In this document: piece by piece, positions 14,407-22,635 of the stretch
Layout: the number at the start of each line of letters is the position of its first letter
Numbering within the stretch: the first letter of the stretch is position 1
Assembly (NCBI RefSeq): GCF_020819595.1
Contig: NZ_JAJHNP010000025.1
Location: forward strand, 62,001 to 126,000
Origin: Streptomyces barringtoniae
Lineage (GTDB): Bacteria; Actinomycetota; Actinomycetes; Streptomycetales; Streptomycetaceae
Length of the DNA: 64,000 nucleotides
Direction of reading: 5' to 3'
The notes under the pieces: generated by a model
Databases searched by the model: none
What the model was told of the DNA's origin: nothing
Seen by the model: only the letters and a program-made list of their open reading frames with translations
Translations under genes and position numbers: made by a program

Positions 14407-15858
14407 ATGGCTTACGACGATCTTCGCTCCCTGCTGCGGGCGCTGGAGCGCGAGGGCGACCTCAAGCGCATCAAGGCCGAGGTCGACCCGTATCTGGAAG
14501 TCGGGGAGATCGTCGACCGGGTGCAGAAGTCCGGTGGACCCGCCCTGCTCTTCGAGAACGTGAAGGGCTCGGCGATGCCGCTAGCCATGAACGTCTTCGG
14601 CACCGACCGCCGCCTGCTGAAGGCGCTCGGCCTCAAGTCGTACGGCGAGATCTCCGAGAAGATCGGCGGCCTGCTGCGGCCCGAGCTGCCGCACGGCTTC
14701 GTGGGCGTGCGCGAGGCCTTCGGCAAGCTCGGCGCGATGACCCACGTGCCGCCGAGGAAGGTCAAGGAGGCCCCGGTGCAGGAGGTCGTCCTGCACGGTG
14801 ACGAGGTGGACCTCGACCGGCTCCCGGCGCTGTTCACCTGGCCCAAGGACGGCGGCTCCTTCTTCAACCTGGGGCTGACGCACACCAAGGACCCCGAGAC
14901 CGGCATCCGCAACCTCGGGCTGTACCGCCTGCAGCGGCACGACCGGCGCACCATCGGCATGCACTGGCAGATCCACAAGGACAGCCGCAACCACTACCAG
15001 GTGGCCGCCCGAAGGGGCGAGCGGCTGCCCGTCGCCATCGCCTTCGGCTGCCCCCCGGCCGTCACCTACGCCTCCACCGCCCCGCTCCCCGGCGACATCG
15101 ACGAGTACCTGTTCGCCGGGTTCATCGCGGGCAGGCGGATCGAGATGGTCGACTGCAAGACCGTCCCGCTCCAGGTGCCGGCGAACGCCGAGGTCGTCCT
15201 GGAGGGCTGGCTGGAGCCGGGCGAGATGCTGCCCGAGGGCCCCTTCGGCGACCACACCGGCTTCTACACCCCGCAGGAGCCGTTCCCCGCACTGAAGATC
15301 GACTGCGTGACGATGCGGAAGCGGCCGCTGCTGCAGTCGATCGTGGTCGGCCGCCCGCCGACGGAGGACGGGCCGCTGGGCAGGGCGACGGAGCGCTTCT
15401 TCCTCCCCCTGCTGAAGATCATCGTCCCGGACATCGTGGACTACCACCTGCCCGAGGCCGGCGGCTTCCACAACTGCGCGATCGTCTCGATCGACAAGAA
15501 GTACCCCAAGCACGCGCAGAAGGTGATGCACGCGATCTGGGGGGCGCACATGATGTCCCTGACCAAGCTGATCGTGGTCGTGGACGCCGACTGCGACGTG
15601 CACGATCTGCACGAGGTCGCCTGGCGGGCCCTCGGCAACACCGACTACGCCCGTGACCTCACGGTCGTCGAAGGCCCCGTCGACCATCTCGACCACGCTT
15701 CCTACCAGCAGTTCTGGGGCGGCAAGGCGGGGATCGACGCGACGAAGAAGTGGCCCGAGGAGGGCTACACCCGCGACGGGGGCTGGCCGGACATGGTCCT
15801 GTCGGACCCGGCTACGGCGGCCCTGGTGGACCGCCGCTGGAAGGAGTACGGCCTGTGA
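14407..15858 (+). CDS. ubiD: UbiD-family decarboxylase of the futalosine menaquinone pathway
   Basis: A 483-residue prenyl-FMN-dependent decarboxylase. Family segments are clear: ENVKGSAMPLAMNVFG near residues 47-62, GMHWQIHKDSRNHYQ at about 180-194, and EGPFGDHTGFY at about 277-287 with the conserved acidic residue. In Streptomyces it removes the carboxyl group of the 1,4-dihydroxy-6-naphthoate-derived intermediate late in menaquinone synthesis; the name MqnL has been used for this step, as I recall. It is followed with a 4-base overlap by the prenyltransferase gene, then the flavin prenyltransferase that makes its cofactor. GATACT at 14394-14399 is 7 bases before the ATG, suggesting a leaderless start. 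Confidence 0.9.
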   Translation: MAYDDLRSLLRALEREGDLKRIKAEVDPYLEVGEIVDRVQKSGGPALLFENVKGSAMPLAMNVFGTDRRLLKALGLKSYGEISEKIGGLLRPELPHGFVGVREAFGKLGAMTHVPPRKVKEAPVQEVVLHGDEVDLDRLPALFTWPKDGGSFFNLGLTHTKDPETGIRNLGLYRLQRHDRRTIGMHWQIHKDSRNHYQVAARRGERLPVAIAFGCPPAVTYASTAPLPGDIDEYLFAGFIAGRRIEMVDCKTVPLQVPANAEVVLEGWLEPGEMLPEGPFGDHTGFYTPQEPFPALKIDCVTMRKRPLLQSIVVGRPPTEDGPLGRATERFFLPLLKIIVPDIVDYHLPEAGGFHNCAIVSIDKKYPKHAQKVMHAIWGAHMMSLTKLIVVVDADCDVHDLHEVAWRALGNTDYARDLTVVEGPVDHLDHASYQQFWGGKAGIDATKKWPEEGYTRDGGWPDMVLSDPATAALVDRRWKEYGL

Positions 15859-16757
15859 GCAGCGCTTCCGCCGCGATCCCCCAGCCGGGACGCACGAAGG
15901 CCTTTCTGCGCCTGGTGATGATCGAGCACTCGGTCTTCGCGCTGCCCTTCGCGTACATCGCCTCGCTCACGGCGATGTACGAGTGGGACAGGAACATCCA
16001 CTGGGGCCGGCTGCTGCTGGTCACCGTCTGCATGGTCGGCCTGCGCACGTTCGCGATGGCGGTCAACCGGATCATCGACCGCGAGATCGACGCCCGGAAC
16101 CCCCGTACGGCTCACCGCGAGCTCGTCACCGGGGCCATGTCGGTCCGCCACGCGTGGACCGGCGCCCTGATCGCCCTGGTGGTCTTCCTCGGTGCGGCGG
16201 CCCTGCTGAACCCGCTGTGCCTGGCCCTGGCGCCGGTGGCGGTGATCCCCATGGTGGTCTACCCCTACGGCAAACGGTTCACGAACTTCCCGCAGGCGAT
16301 CCTGGGTCTCGCCCAGGCGATGGGCCCGGTGGGCGGCTGGCTGGCCGTCTCCGGGACCTGGAACTGGGACGCGGCCGTCCTCGGCCTGGCCGTCGGCGTC
16401 TGGATCGGCGGCTTCGACCTGATCTACGCCTGCCAGGACGTCGAGACCGACCGCGAGATCGGCGTCATGTCGGTACCGGCCCGCTTCGGCATCCCGGCCG
16501 CGATCTGGGGCGCGCGTGCCTGCCACACGATCACCACGGCCCTGTTCGTCTGGTACGGCGTCGTCACCGGCGCGGGTGTTTTCTTCTGGTTCGGCCTGCT
16601 GATCGTCGCGGGTGCGTTCCTCTACGAGCACTCGATCGTCCGGCCGCACGACCTCTCCCGCCTGAACAGGGCCTTCTTCAGCGTCAACGGATTCATCGGC
16701 ATCGCCCTGTTCGTGTGCGCGCTGCTCGACCTGCTGGTGCGGGGGCTGACCGTCTGA
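15855..16757 (+). CDS. mqnP: Menaquinone biosynthesis prenyltransferase MqnP (UbiA family)
   Basis: A 300-residue membrane prenyltransferase with about eight helices. The two Asp-rich diphosphate/Mg-binding motifs are NRIIDREID (about residues 76-84) and DVETDREIG (about 197-205). It attaches the polyprenyl chain to the naphthoate-type intermediate. The GTG start overlaps the UbiD stop (GTGA), so the two are co-translated. Between UbiD and UbiX, it belongs to the late futalosine pathway rather than ubiquinone or heme O synthesis. Confidence 0.92.
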   Translation: MSSASAAIPQPGRTKAFLRLVMIEHSVFALPFAYIASLTAMYEWDRNIHWGRLLLVTVCMVGLRTFAMAVNRIIDREIDARNPRTAHRELVTGAMSVRHAWTGALIALVVFLGAAALLNPLCLALAPVAVIPMVVYPYGKRFTNFPQAILGLAQAMGPVGGWLAVSGTWNWDAAVLGLAVGVWIGGFDLIYACQDVETDREIGVMSVPARFGIPAAIWGARACHTITTALFVWYGVVTGAGVFFWFGLLIVAGAFLYEHSIVRPHDLSRLNRAFFSVNGFIGIALFVCALLDLLVRGLTV

Positions 16758-16773
16758 CGGTCCGGTCCGCCGG

Positions 16774-16779
16774 TACGCT
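16774..16779 (+). promoter_or_regulatory. -10 element of a probable leaderless promoter (ubiX)
   Basis: TACGCT ends 6 bases before the GTG at 16786, with no Shine-Dalgarno in between. This would give ubiX its own promoter in addition to read-through from mqnP. Confidence 0.45.
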
Positions 16780-16785
16780 CAAAGT

Positions 16786-17457
16786 GTGAACGCAGGAGAA
16801 TCGCAGCGCGTGCCTTGGATCGTGGGGGTTTCCGGTGCTTCCGGGACGCCGTATGCGGCGGCCGTGCTGCGCGCGCTGCTGGGGGCGGGGGAGGCCGTCG
16901 ACCTGGTGGTCAGCCGGGCCTCGCGGCTGACCCTGCTGGACGAGACGGGCATCTCCTTCCGGGACGCCCACTGGCAGGACGACCTGCGGGAATGGCTGGC
17001 CCGGGGGGCCGACGGCAAGCCCGGGACCTTCGACGTGGACATCAGCGGGATGCGGTACTGGAGCGCGGGCGACCTCGCGGCCGGGCCGTCCTCGGGGTCG
17101 TACCCGGCGAAGGGGATGCTGATCGTGCCCGCCTCCACGGCCTGTGTCGCGGGCGTCGCGCTGGGCCTGTCCAAGGATCTGCTGCAGCGGGCGGCGAGCG
17201 TCACCCTCAAGGAGCGCCGCCCCCTGGTCGTGGCCGTACGCGAGACCCCGCTGAACGGCCAGACCCTGAGGCACCTCGTGGCGCTGGACGACGCCGGAGC
17301 GAGCGTCGTACCGGCCTCGCCCGCCTTCTACGCGGGCGCCACCCACATCCAGGACCTGGTGGACTTCGTCGCCGGGCGGGTGCTGGACGCGGCGGGCGTC
17401 GGGCACGGCCTGTACCGGCGCTGGAAGGGCGAACTGGGCGGCGGCACGGACCAGTAG
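16786..17457 (+). CDS. ubiX: UbiX-family flavin prenyltransferase
   Basis: A 223-residue flavoprotein. The FMN-binding N-terminus is WIVGVSGASGTPYAAAVLRALL (SGASG motif), and the middle has PASTACVAGVALGLSKDLLQRAA with the conserved substrate-binding region, then RRPLVVAVRETPL. It makes prenylated FMN, the cofactor required by the UbiD decarboxylase two genes upstream. GTG at 16786 or GTG at 16810 are both possible; the first sits at the predicted leaderless position, while the second would have a GGAG 11 bases upstream. Confidence 0.9.
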   Translation: MNAGESQRVPWIVGVSGASGTPYAAAVLRALLGAGEAVDLVVSRASRLTLLDETGISFRDAHWQDDLREWLARGADGKPGTFDVDISGMRYWSAGDLAAGPSSGSYPAKGMLIVPASTACVAGVALGLSKDLLQRAASVTLKERRPLVVAVRETPLNGQTLRHLVALDDAGASVVPASPAFYAGATHIQDLVDFVAGRVLDAAGVGHGLYRRWKGELGGGTDQ

Positions 17458-17496
17458 CGCACAAGCAGTACCTCTCAGCACTCCCGGAACTTCTCC

Positions 17497-17566
17497 AGAC
17501 CTCTCAAGACCCTTCAGATCTCCTAGACCTCTTCAGACCTCTTCAGACCTCTTCAGACCTCTTCAG
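17497..17566. repeat. Short tandem repeat upstream of the Lrp-family gene
   Basis: Four perfect copies of the 10-mer AGACCTCTTC occupy 17525-17564. Before them, from 17497, lie degenerate copies (AGACCTCTCA, AGACCCTTC, AGATCTCCT). The purine/pyrimidine strand asymmetry is marked, the plus strand being pyrimidine-rich. It fills the gap between ubiX and the regulator gene and ends just before its GGAAGG ribosome binding site. It may be slippage-prone or a phased binding array. Confidence 0.85.
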
Positions 17567-17583
17567 CGGAAGGCTTCGATCGC

Positions 17584-18039
17584 ATGGACGCGGTGGACAG
17601 GCAGCTCATCCAGGCCCTGAGGGAGAACGGCCGGGCCTCGTACGCAGAGCTGGGGCGCCTCGTCGGCCTGTCGGGCCCCAGCGTCACCGACCGCATCAAC
17701 CGTCTCGAGGCGGCCGGTGTCATCACCGGCTACCGCGCCACGGTGGACGCGGCCTCCCTCGGCCTCGGCGTCGTCGCACTGATCGGCATCTCGCTCTCCG
17801 ACGCCGCCGACCACGAGGACGTCGCCCAGCGGCTGCGGGACCTGTCGGAGATCGAGGACTGCTGGTTCATCGCCGGCGACGACTCCTACATGCTCAAGGT
17901 GCGGGCGACGGACGTGGACGGCCTGGAGAAGATCATCCGCCGGCTGTCCGGCACCAAGGGCGTCTCCCGGACCCGTACCACCATCGTGCTCTCCACCAAG
18001 TGGGAGAACCGGGTCGGGGAGCTGCCCGAAGAGGTCTAG
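17584..18039 (+). CDS. Lrp/AsnC family transcriptional regulator
   Basis: A 151-residue regulator. The N-terminal HTH is DAVDRQLIQALRENGRASYAELGRLVGLSGPSVTDRINRLEAAGVI (about residues 2-47), followed by the RAM/AsnC ligand-binding domain with GVVALIGISLSDAAD and IEDCWFIAGDDSYMLKVRA. The family forms octameric rings that sense amino acids or related ligands. It lies between ubiX and mqnE, so control of menaquinone genes is possible, but this is inference from position. GGAAGG (17568-17573) upstream fixes the ATG start. Confidence 0.92.
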   Translation: MDAVDRQLIQALRENGRASYAELGRLVGLSGPSVTDRINRLEAAGVITGYRATVDAASLGLGVVALIGISLSDAADHEDVAQRLRDLSEIEDCWFIAGDDSYMLKVRATDVDGLEKIIRRLSGTKGVSRTRTTIVLSTKWENRVGELPEEV

Positions 18040-18079
18040 GGATACCGTGGGGCGAGCTGTCGTAGAAAGGGCGTGTGGC

Positions 18080-19243
18080 ATGGACGTCGGGCTCAAGCGC
18101 GAGCTGGAGGAGAAGGTCCGCTCCGGTGAGCGGCTGACCCGCGAGGACGGCATCGCGCTGTACGAGTCGGACGACCTGGCCTGGCTCGGTGGCCTCGCCC
18201 ACGAGGTGCGCACCCGCAAGAACGGCGACGTGGTGCACTTCAACGTCAACCGGCACCTCAACATGACCAACGTGTGCACGGCCTCCTGCGCCTACTGCTC
18301 CTTCCAGCGCAAGCCGGGGGAGAAGGACGCGTACACGATGCGCATCGAGGAGGCCGTGAAGCTCGCCAAGTCGATGGAGTCGGAGAACCTCACCGAGCTG
18401 CACATCGTCAACGGCCTGCACCCGAACCTGCCGTGGCGCTACTACCCGCGCTCCCTGCGCGAGCTGAAGGCCGCCCTGCCGAACGTCTCCCTGAAGGCCT
18501 TCACGGCGACGGAGATCCACCACTTCGAGACGATCAGCGGTCTGTCCGCCTCGGAGATCCTGGACGAGCTGATCGACGCGGGCCTGGAGTCGCTCACCGG
18601 CGGCGGCGCGGAGATCTTCGACTGGGAGGTCCGGCAGCACATCGTGGACCACCGCACCCACTGGGAGGACTGGTCCCGCATCCACCGCCTGGCGCACGAG
18701 AAGGGTCTGAAGACCCCGTGCACCATGCTCTACGGCCACATCGAGGAGCCCCGCCACCGCGTCGACCACGTCCTGCGCCTGCGCGAGCTGCAGGACGAGA
18801 CGAACGGCTTCCAGGTCTTCATCCCGCTGCGCTACCAGCACGACTTCGTGGACATGAAGGACGGCAAGATCCGCAACCGCCTTCAGGCCCGCACCCAGAT
18901 GGCGACCGGCGCGGAGGCCCTGAAGACCTTCGCGGTCTCCCGCCTGCTGTTCGACAACGTCCCGCACGTGAAGGTCTTCTGGGTGATGCACGGCGTGCAG
19001 ACCGCCCAGCTGGCCCTCCAGCACGGCGCGGACGACATGGACGGCTCGGTCGTCGAGTACAAGATCACCCACGACGCGGACAACTTCGGCACGCCGAACA
19101 AGCTGACCCGCGAGGACCTGCTGGAACTCATCCGCGACGCGGGCTTCCGCCCGGTGGAGCGGAACACGCGGTACGAGATCATCCGGGAGTACGACGGCCC
19201 GGACCCGGCGCGCAGGGAGTCCCCCCAGCCGATGCGGGTGTGA
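18080..19243 (+). CDS. mqnE: Aminofutalosine synthase MqnE (radical SAM)
   Basis: A 387-residue radical SAM enzyme. The cluster motif CTASCAYCSF (CxxxCxYC, about residues 71-80) binds [4Fe-4S]; family segments such as HIVNGLHPNLPW and GGGAEIFDWEVR follow. It joins SAM-derived adenosyl to the chorismate-derived 3-[(1-carboxyvinyl)oxy]benzoate, making 6-amino-6-deoxyfutalosine, the second step after MqnA. The start at 18080 is preceded by AAAGGG and gives the usual length; TACCGT at 18043-18048 could be its -10. The related radical SAM enzyme MqnC is encoded about 15 kb away. Confidence 0.94.
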   Translation: MDVGLKRELEEKVRSGERLTREDGIALYESDDLAWLGGLAHEVRTRKNGDVVHFNVNRHLNMTNVCTASCAYCSFQRKPGEKDAYTMRIEEAVKLAKSMESENLTELHIVNGLHPNLPWRYYPRSLRELKAALPNVSLKAFTATEIHHFETISGLSASEILDELIDAGLESLTGGGAEIFDWEVRQHIVDHRTHWEDWSRIHRLAHEKGLKTPCTMLYGHIEEPRHRVDHVLRLRELQDETNGFQVFIPLRYQHDFVDMKDGKIRNRLQARTQMATGAEALKTFAVSRLLFDNVPHVKVFWVMHGVQTAQLALQHGADDMDGSVVEYKITHDADNFGTPNKLTREDLLELIRDAGFRPVERNTRYEIIREYDGPDPARRESPQPMRV

Positions 19244-19299
19244 GGTCTTCCCTCCCACCCCGACCGGGTTGGTGAACACGGCGTCCTCAGGGGTACCCG

Positions 19300-19968
19300 G
19301 TGGCGGTGAGTTCCCGTACGACTGCCCCCGAGGACGCCTACACGGCGGAGCCCTTCGTGCCGGAGGGCGCCAGTCTCACCGCCCTGCGCAAGGCTGCGGC
19401 CGGCTGCCGGGGTTGCCCCCTGCACGAGAACGCCACGCAGACGGTGTTCGGCGCCGGCAACGCGCACGCGCGCGTGATGCTCGTCGGTGAACAGCCCGGC
19501 GACCAGGAGGACCGGCAGGGCAGACCCTTCGTCGGGCCCGCCGGCCGGATGCTGGACAAGGCGCTCGCGGAAGCCGGTATCGACCCCGGCGACGCCTATG
19601 TGACCAACGCCGTCAAGCACTTCAAGTTCACGCAGGCCGAACCGCGCAAGCGCCGTATCCACAAGGCGCCGAGCCTGAGGGAGATGACCGCCTGCGGACC
19701 CTGGCTCGCGGCGGAGCTGGCGCTGGTCGAGCCCGAGCTGATCGTGGTGCTGGGCGCGACGGCCGGGAAGGCGCTGCTGGGTTCGTCGTTCCGGGTGGGC
19801 GAGGTGCGCGGGACCGTGCTGGAGCGGGAGATCCACGGGCGACCCGAGCGGCTGGTGCCGACCGTGCACCCGTCCTCGGTGCTTCGGGCACAGGACGACG
19901 AGGACAGGAAGGCCGCGTACCAGGGGCTCGTCGCCGACCTGAAAGTGGCTGCACGCGCCCTCGGGTAA
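19300..19968 (+). CDS. udgX: UdgX-type uracil-DNA glycosylase/crosslinker
   Basis: A 222-residue member of the family-4-like uracil glycosylases. Motif A is GEQPGDQEDRQGRPFVGPAG (63-82); the UdgX-specific loop KRRIHKAPS places the nucleophilic His at 121; motif B is VPTVHPSSVLR near 188-198. Cys36, Cys39 and Cys132 would hold the iron-sulfur cluster, with His107 (NAVKHF) at the position that is Cys in ordinary family-4 enzymes. In mycobacteria, UdgX stays covalently attached to the abasic sugar after removing uracil. The loop is intact, so the same suicide chemistry is expected here. Confidence 0.9.
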   Translation: MAVSSRTTAPEDAYTAEPFVPEGASLTALRKAAAGCRGCPLHENATQTVFGAGNAHARVMLVGEQPGDQEDRQGRPFVGPAGRMLDKALAEAGIDPGDAYVTNAVKHFKFTQAEPRKRRIHKAPSLREMTACGPWLAAELALVEPELIVVLGATAGKALLGSSFRVGEVRGTVLEREIHGRPERLVPTVHPSSVLRAQDDEDRKAAYQGLVADLKVAARALG

Positions 19969-19972
19969 TAGA

Positions 19973-19978
19973 TACAGT
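19973..19978 (+). promoter_or_regulatory. -10 element of a probable leaderless promoter (GNAT gene)
   Basis: TACAGT ends six bases before the ATG at 19985 and no ribosome binding site is visible. It overlaps the end region of the preceding udgX gene. Confidence 0.5.
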
Positions 19979-19984
19979 GGCCCT

Positions 19985-20509
19985 ATGCCACTTACTTTCA
20001 CGTTGGACCCCGCCATCACCCCGGCCCTGCGCGACGGCATTCTCGACCTGTGGACGGACGTGTCCAACGCGGGCGGCGCCGTGGGCTTCGTGCCGCCGGT
20101 GAGCCGGGAGGACGTCCGGCCGGAACTGGTGAAGCACTTCGTGGGCATGGCCGAGGGCCGGCACCGGCTGCTCGTCGGCTGCGACGAGACCGGCGAGCCG
20201 GCCGCGACCGCGTTCTTCGCCTTCAACACCCACCGGCTCCAGACGCACTGGGTGTGGCTGTACACGGTGATGGTCCACCCGAGCCACCAGGGCAAGGGGT
20301 ACGGCCGTGACCTGCTGGCGGCCGCCGCGGACGCGGCCCGCACCTTCGACGGCGTCGACGCGATCCGGCTGACCTGCCGGGGCGGTCTCGGCCTGGAGCG
20401 GTTCTACGGCTCCTGCGGATACAAGGAGGTCGGCCGCATACCCGGCGCCATCCGGGTGGCGCCCGGCGACGACCGCGACGACATCATCATGCTGCACCCC
20501 CTCCACTGA
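19985..20509 (+). CDS. GNAT family N-acetyltransferase
   Basis: A 174-residue single-domain acetyltransferase. The acetyl-CoA-binding motif A is VWLYTVMVHPSHQGKGYGRDLLAAAADAA (V-x-Q/HxGxG, about residues 89-117), and the late motif B is GLGLERFYGSCGYKEVGRI (about 138-156). The acceptor is unknown. The N-terminal region PVSREDVRPELVKHFVGMAEGRHRLLV is typical of small-molecule acetyltransferases in actinobacteria. Transcription is probably leaderless from TACAGT just upstream. Confidence 0.85.
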   Translation: MPLTFTLDPAITPALRDGILDLWTDVSNAGGAVGFVPPVSREDVRPELVKHFVGMAEGRHRLLVGCDETGEPAATAFFAFNTHRLQTHWVWLYTVMVHPSHQGKGYGRDLLAAAADAARTFDGVDAIRLTCRGGLGLERFYGSCGYKEVGRIPGAIRVAPGDDRDDIIMLHPLH

Positions 20510-20584
20510 CCCCGCTGCAAGATCCCTTCCCGTCCGTGCTTCACTGGACGACGACCCCTTTTGGAATCGGACGACTGGATTGAG

Positions 20585-20893
20585 ATGCTCCGCTACACAC
20601 TGATGCGCCTCGGCGTCTTCGCCGGCTGCCTCGTGGTCGTCTGGGGAGCCGTCTACTCCGGGATCTTCCCGCGAGGCTTCGGCAGTTCCAACGGCCTGTG
20701 GGTGTTGCTGCTCGCCCTGATCCTGTCGGCGCCGATCAGCTGGGTGGTGCTGCGCAAGGAGCGGGACCGGGCCTCGGTGCGGATCGTGACCAGGGTCGAC
20801 CGGATGAAGGCCAACCTGGAGGCCAACCGCAGCCAGGAGGACGGCGCCGACGACGTCGCGAGGACGCAGGGCGGGGCAGCCGCGTCCAACTAG
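20585..20893 (+). CDS. DUF4229 domain membrane protein
   Basis: A 102-residue protein with two adjacent membrane helices (LRYTLMRLGVFAGCLVVVWGAVYSG, residues 2-26, and LWVLLLALILSAPISWVVL, about 38-56), then a charged cytoplasmic tail (RKERDRASVRIVTRVDRMKANLEANRS). This is the DUF4229 pattern, widespread in actinobacteria and of unknown function. The ATG at 20585 is used; an in-frame TTG at 20561 is possible. Its stop codon overlaps the -10 element of the TetR gene. Confidence 0.8.
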   Translation: MLRYTLMRLGVFAGCLVVVWGAVYSGIFPRGFGSSNGLWVLLLALILSAPISWVVLRKERDRASVRIVTRVDRMKANLEANRSQEDGADDVARTQGGAAASN

Positions 20894-20896
20894 TCT
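20891..20896 (+). promoter_or_regulatory. -10 element of a probable leaderless promoter (TetR gene)
   Basis: TAGTCT shares its first three bases with the stop codon of the DUF4229 gene and ends 7 bases before the ATG at 20904. Confidence 0.5.
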
Positions 20897-20903
20897 TGCC
20901 CTC

Positions 20904-21554
20904 ATGGGTGGGGCGAAGACCAAACGAATGCCGCGTGCGGTGCGGGAGCAGCAGATGCTCGACGCCGCCGTACGCATTTTCGGGCAACGCGGCTACATGG
21001 CCGCCTCCATGGACGAGATAGCCGAGCTCGCCGGCGTCTCCAAGCCCCTGGTCTACCTGTACCTGAACTCCAAGGAAGACCTCTTCACCGCCTGCATCCG
21101 GCGCGAGGCCACCGCCCTGACGGAGGCCGTCCGCGCCGGGGTGCGCACGGACCTGCCCGCCGACCGCCAGCTGTGGGACGGCCTGAAGGCGTTCTTCGCG
21201 CACACCGCCGAGCACCCCGACGCCTGGTCCGTGCTGCACCTGCAGGCCCGCACCCACGGCGACCCCTTCGCGACCGAGGTCGCCGCGATGCGCCGCGAGA
21301 TCGTCGCCTTCGTGACCCGCCTGGTGGCGGTCGCGGCCCGCGAGGCACACCGGGACCCCGACCTTCCCGAACACGAGGTCGCGGGGCTGGCGGAGGCACT
21401 GGTGGGCGCGGCGGAGTCGCTGGCCGCGTGGGCCAACACCACGCCGGGAGTCACCGCCCGGCAGGCGGCGACGACCCTGATGAACTTCGCCTGGTCGGGT
21501 CTGGGCACCTTGATGTCCGGCCATTCTTGGACTCCGCCTGCCGGAGATGCCTAG
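20904..21554 (+). CDS. TetR family transcriptional regulator
   Basis: A 216-residue repressor. The N-terminal HTH is REQQMLDAAVRIFGQRGYMAASMDEIAELAGVSKPLVYLYLNSKEDLF (about residues 14-61), a textbook TetR signature. The C-terminal ligand-binding domain is helical and not diagnostic. A nearby divergent fatty-acid-type gene pair (MaoC and acyl-CoA synthetase) carries palindromic sites of the kind TetR proteins bind, making those genes plausible targets. That link is inference from position and site symmetry. Confidence 0.9.
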   Translation: MGGAKTKRMPRAVREQQMLDAAVRIFGQRGYMAASMDEIAELAGVSKPLVYLYLNSKEDLFTACIRREATALTEAVRAGVRTDLPADRQLWDGLKAFFAHTAEHPDAWSVLHLQARTHGDPFATEVAAMRREIVAFVTRLVAVAAREAHRDPDLPEHEVAGLAEALVGAAESLAAWANTTPGVTARQAATTLMNFAWSGLGTLMSGHSWTPPAGDA

Positions 21555-21613
21555 GGGAGCGGGCAACCCACCGCACACCCGCACCCGGCAACGGCGAGAG
21601 CCCCCAACGGCGC

Positions 21614-22435
21614 TCAGCCCGAAAGCGCCCGTACCTCTCCAAGCAGGTGAACCCGACCCCCCGCACCCCGCAACTCGAACCGCCCAGACCCGTCCGCCCC
21701 GTAGGCCACCGTCCCCGGCAACAGCACCGGTGCCCGGAACTCCGCCCGCACCACGGCGGAGCCGCCCGTGCCGTGGGCGGCCAGGCAGCGGGCCACCGTC
21801 CACATGCCGTGCGCGACGGCCCGTGGGAAGCCGAAGAGGCGGGCGGTGAGCGGGTACAGGTGGATGGGGTTGCGGTCGCCGGAGGCGGCGCCGTACCGCC
21901 GGCCCACGTCCTCGGCGAGCCGCCACTCGGCGGCGACGGGCAGCGGGGCCGGCTGCTCTTTCCGGGGTCCGGCGGGCCGGTCGGTGCGATGCCGCGCGAG
22001 GTACGTGCTGCGCGACTCCCATACGACCTCCCCGCCGGCCCGCATCGCGGTGACCACCGTGGCCTGCGTGCCGCGCCGGTGCGGGGCCAGTCCCGCGATG
22101 TGCACGGCGAGTTCGTACTCCCCGGTCGCCGGAAGGGAGGTGTGCCGGGTGATCTCGATCGAGGTGTGGACGAGGCCCAGCAGCGGCAGCGGGAACGCCC
22201 CGTCGCTCATCAGCCGCATGGCCGCCGGAAAGCCGAGGACATGGGGATAGGTGACCGGGAGGGCGCTGTCGCCGGTGGGAAAGCCGCACACCCGCTCGTA
22301 GGCGGCCAGCCGGTCCTGGTCGACCCGCACCCCGGGCAGCACCAGCCGCTCTCGGGGGAAGTCCGCCTCGGGGGAGGGCCGTTTGAAGGGGGAGCGCAAC
22401 ACGCCGCCCGTGAGATGCAGCAACTCACCCACCAT
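21614..22435 (-). CDS. MaoC-like (R)-hydratase/dehydratase
   Basis: A 273-residue double-hotdog-type protein. The C-terminal half carries the hydratase signature YGAASGDRNPIHLYPLTARLFGFPRAVAHGMWT (about residues 180-212), with the catalytic Asp and His of the DxxxxH motif. The N-terminal half is a degenerate hotdog (LVLPGVRVDQDRLAAYERVCGF, YPHVLGFPAAMRLMSDGAFP). It probably hydrates or dehydrates an enoyl thioester in fatty-acid or secondary metabolism. GGGAG upstream supports the start at 22435. Operator-like palindromes lie 17-46 bases upstream. Confidence 0.85.
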   Translation of the reverse strand: MVGELLHLTGGVLRSPFKRPSPEADFPRERLVLPGVRVDQDRLAAYERVCGFPTGDSALPVTYPHVLGFPAAMRLMSDGAFPLPLLGLVHTSIEITRHTSLPATGEYELAVHIAGLAPHRRGTQATVVTAMRAGGEVVWESRSTYLARHRTDRPAGPRKEQPAPLPVAAEWRLAEDVGRRYGAASGDRNPIHLYPLTARLFGFPRAVAHGMWTVARCLAAHGTGGSAVVRAEFRAPVLLPGTVAYGADGSGRFELRGAGGRVHLLGEVRALSG

Positions 22436-22451
22436 GCCCAGCTCCCATGTG

Positions 22452-22481
22452 CTTACTCTGGAGTAAGGTTACCGCCGGTAA
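22452..22481. promoter_or_regulatory. Double palindrome upstream of the MaoC-like gene
   Basis: Two adjacent inverted repeats: CTTACTC-TG-GAGTAAG (22452-22467) and TTACC-GCC-GGTAA (22469-22481). TAGACT on the minus strand (22481-22486) is a good -10 for the MaoC gene, so the palindromes would cover its transcription start. The second element recurs in nearly the same form at 22623-22635. Confidence 0.65.
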
Positions 22482-22622
22482 GTCTACGGTACGGTCCCAA
22501 CTCGAGAGCCACGGGCGAACATGAGCCCCCGTCACACAGACCCCGAGGCTGCACACCCCCGGCCCCGGACCCTCCCCGAACCCGCACGATCCCCTCACAG
22601 CGGACCCGTACGATCACCTGCC

Positions 22623-22635
22623 TAACCAGCGGTAA
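22623..22635. promoter_or_regulatory. Second TNACC-N3-GGTAA site upstream of acyl-CoA synthetase
   Basis: TAACC-AGC-GGTAA differs from the 22469-22481 element by one arm base and its spacer. It lies 61 bases before the GTG start of the acyl-CoA synthetase gene, on the other side of the divergent intergenic region. A single regulator for both genes is inferred. Confidence 0.5.

Noticed and set aside
17497..17566. CRISPR-like array.
   Set aside because: Units are 9-10 bases directly abutting, with no spacers and no cas genes in the window.
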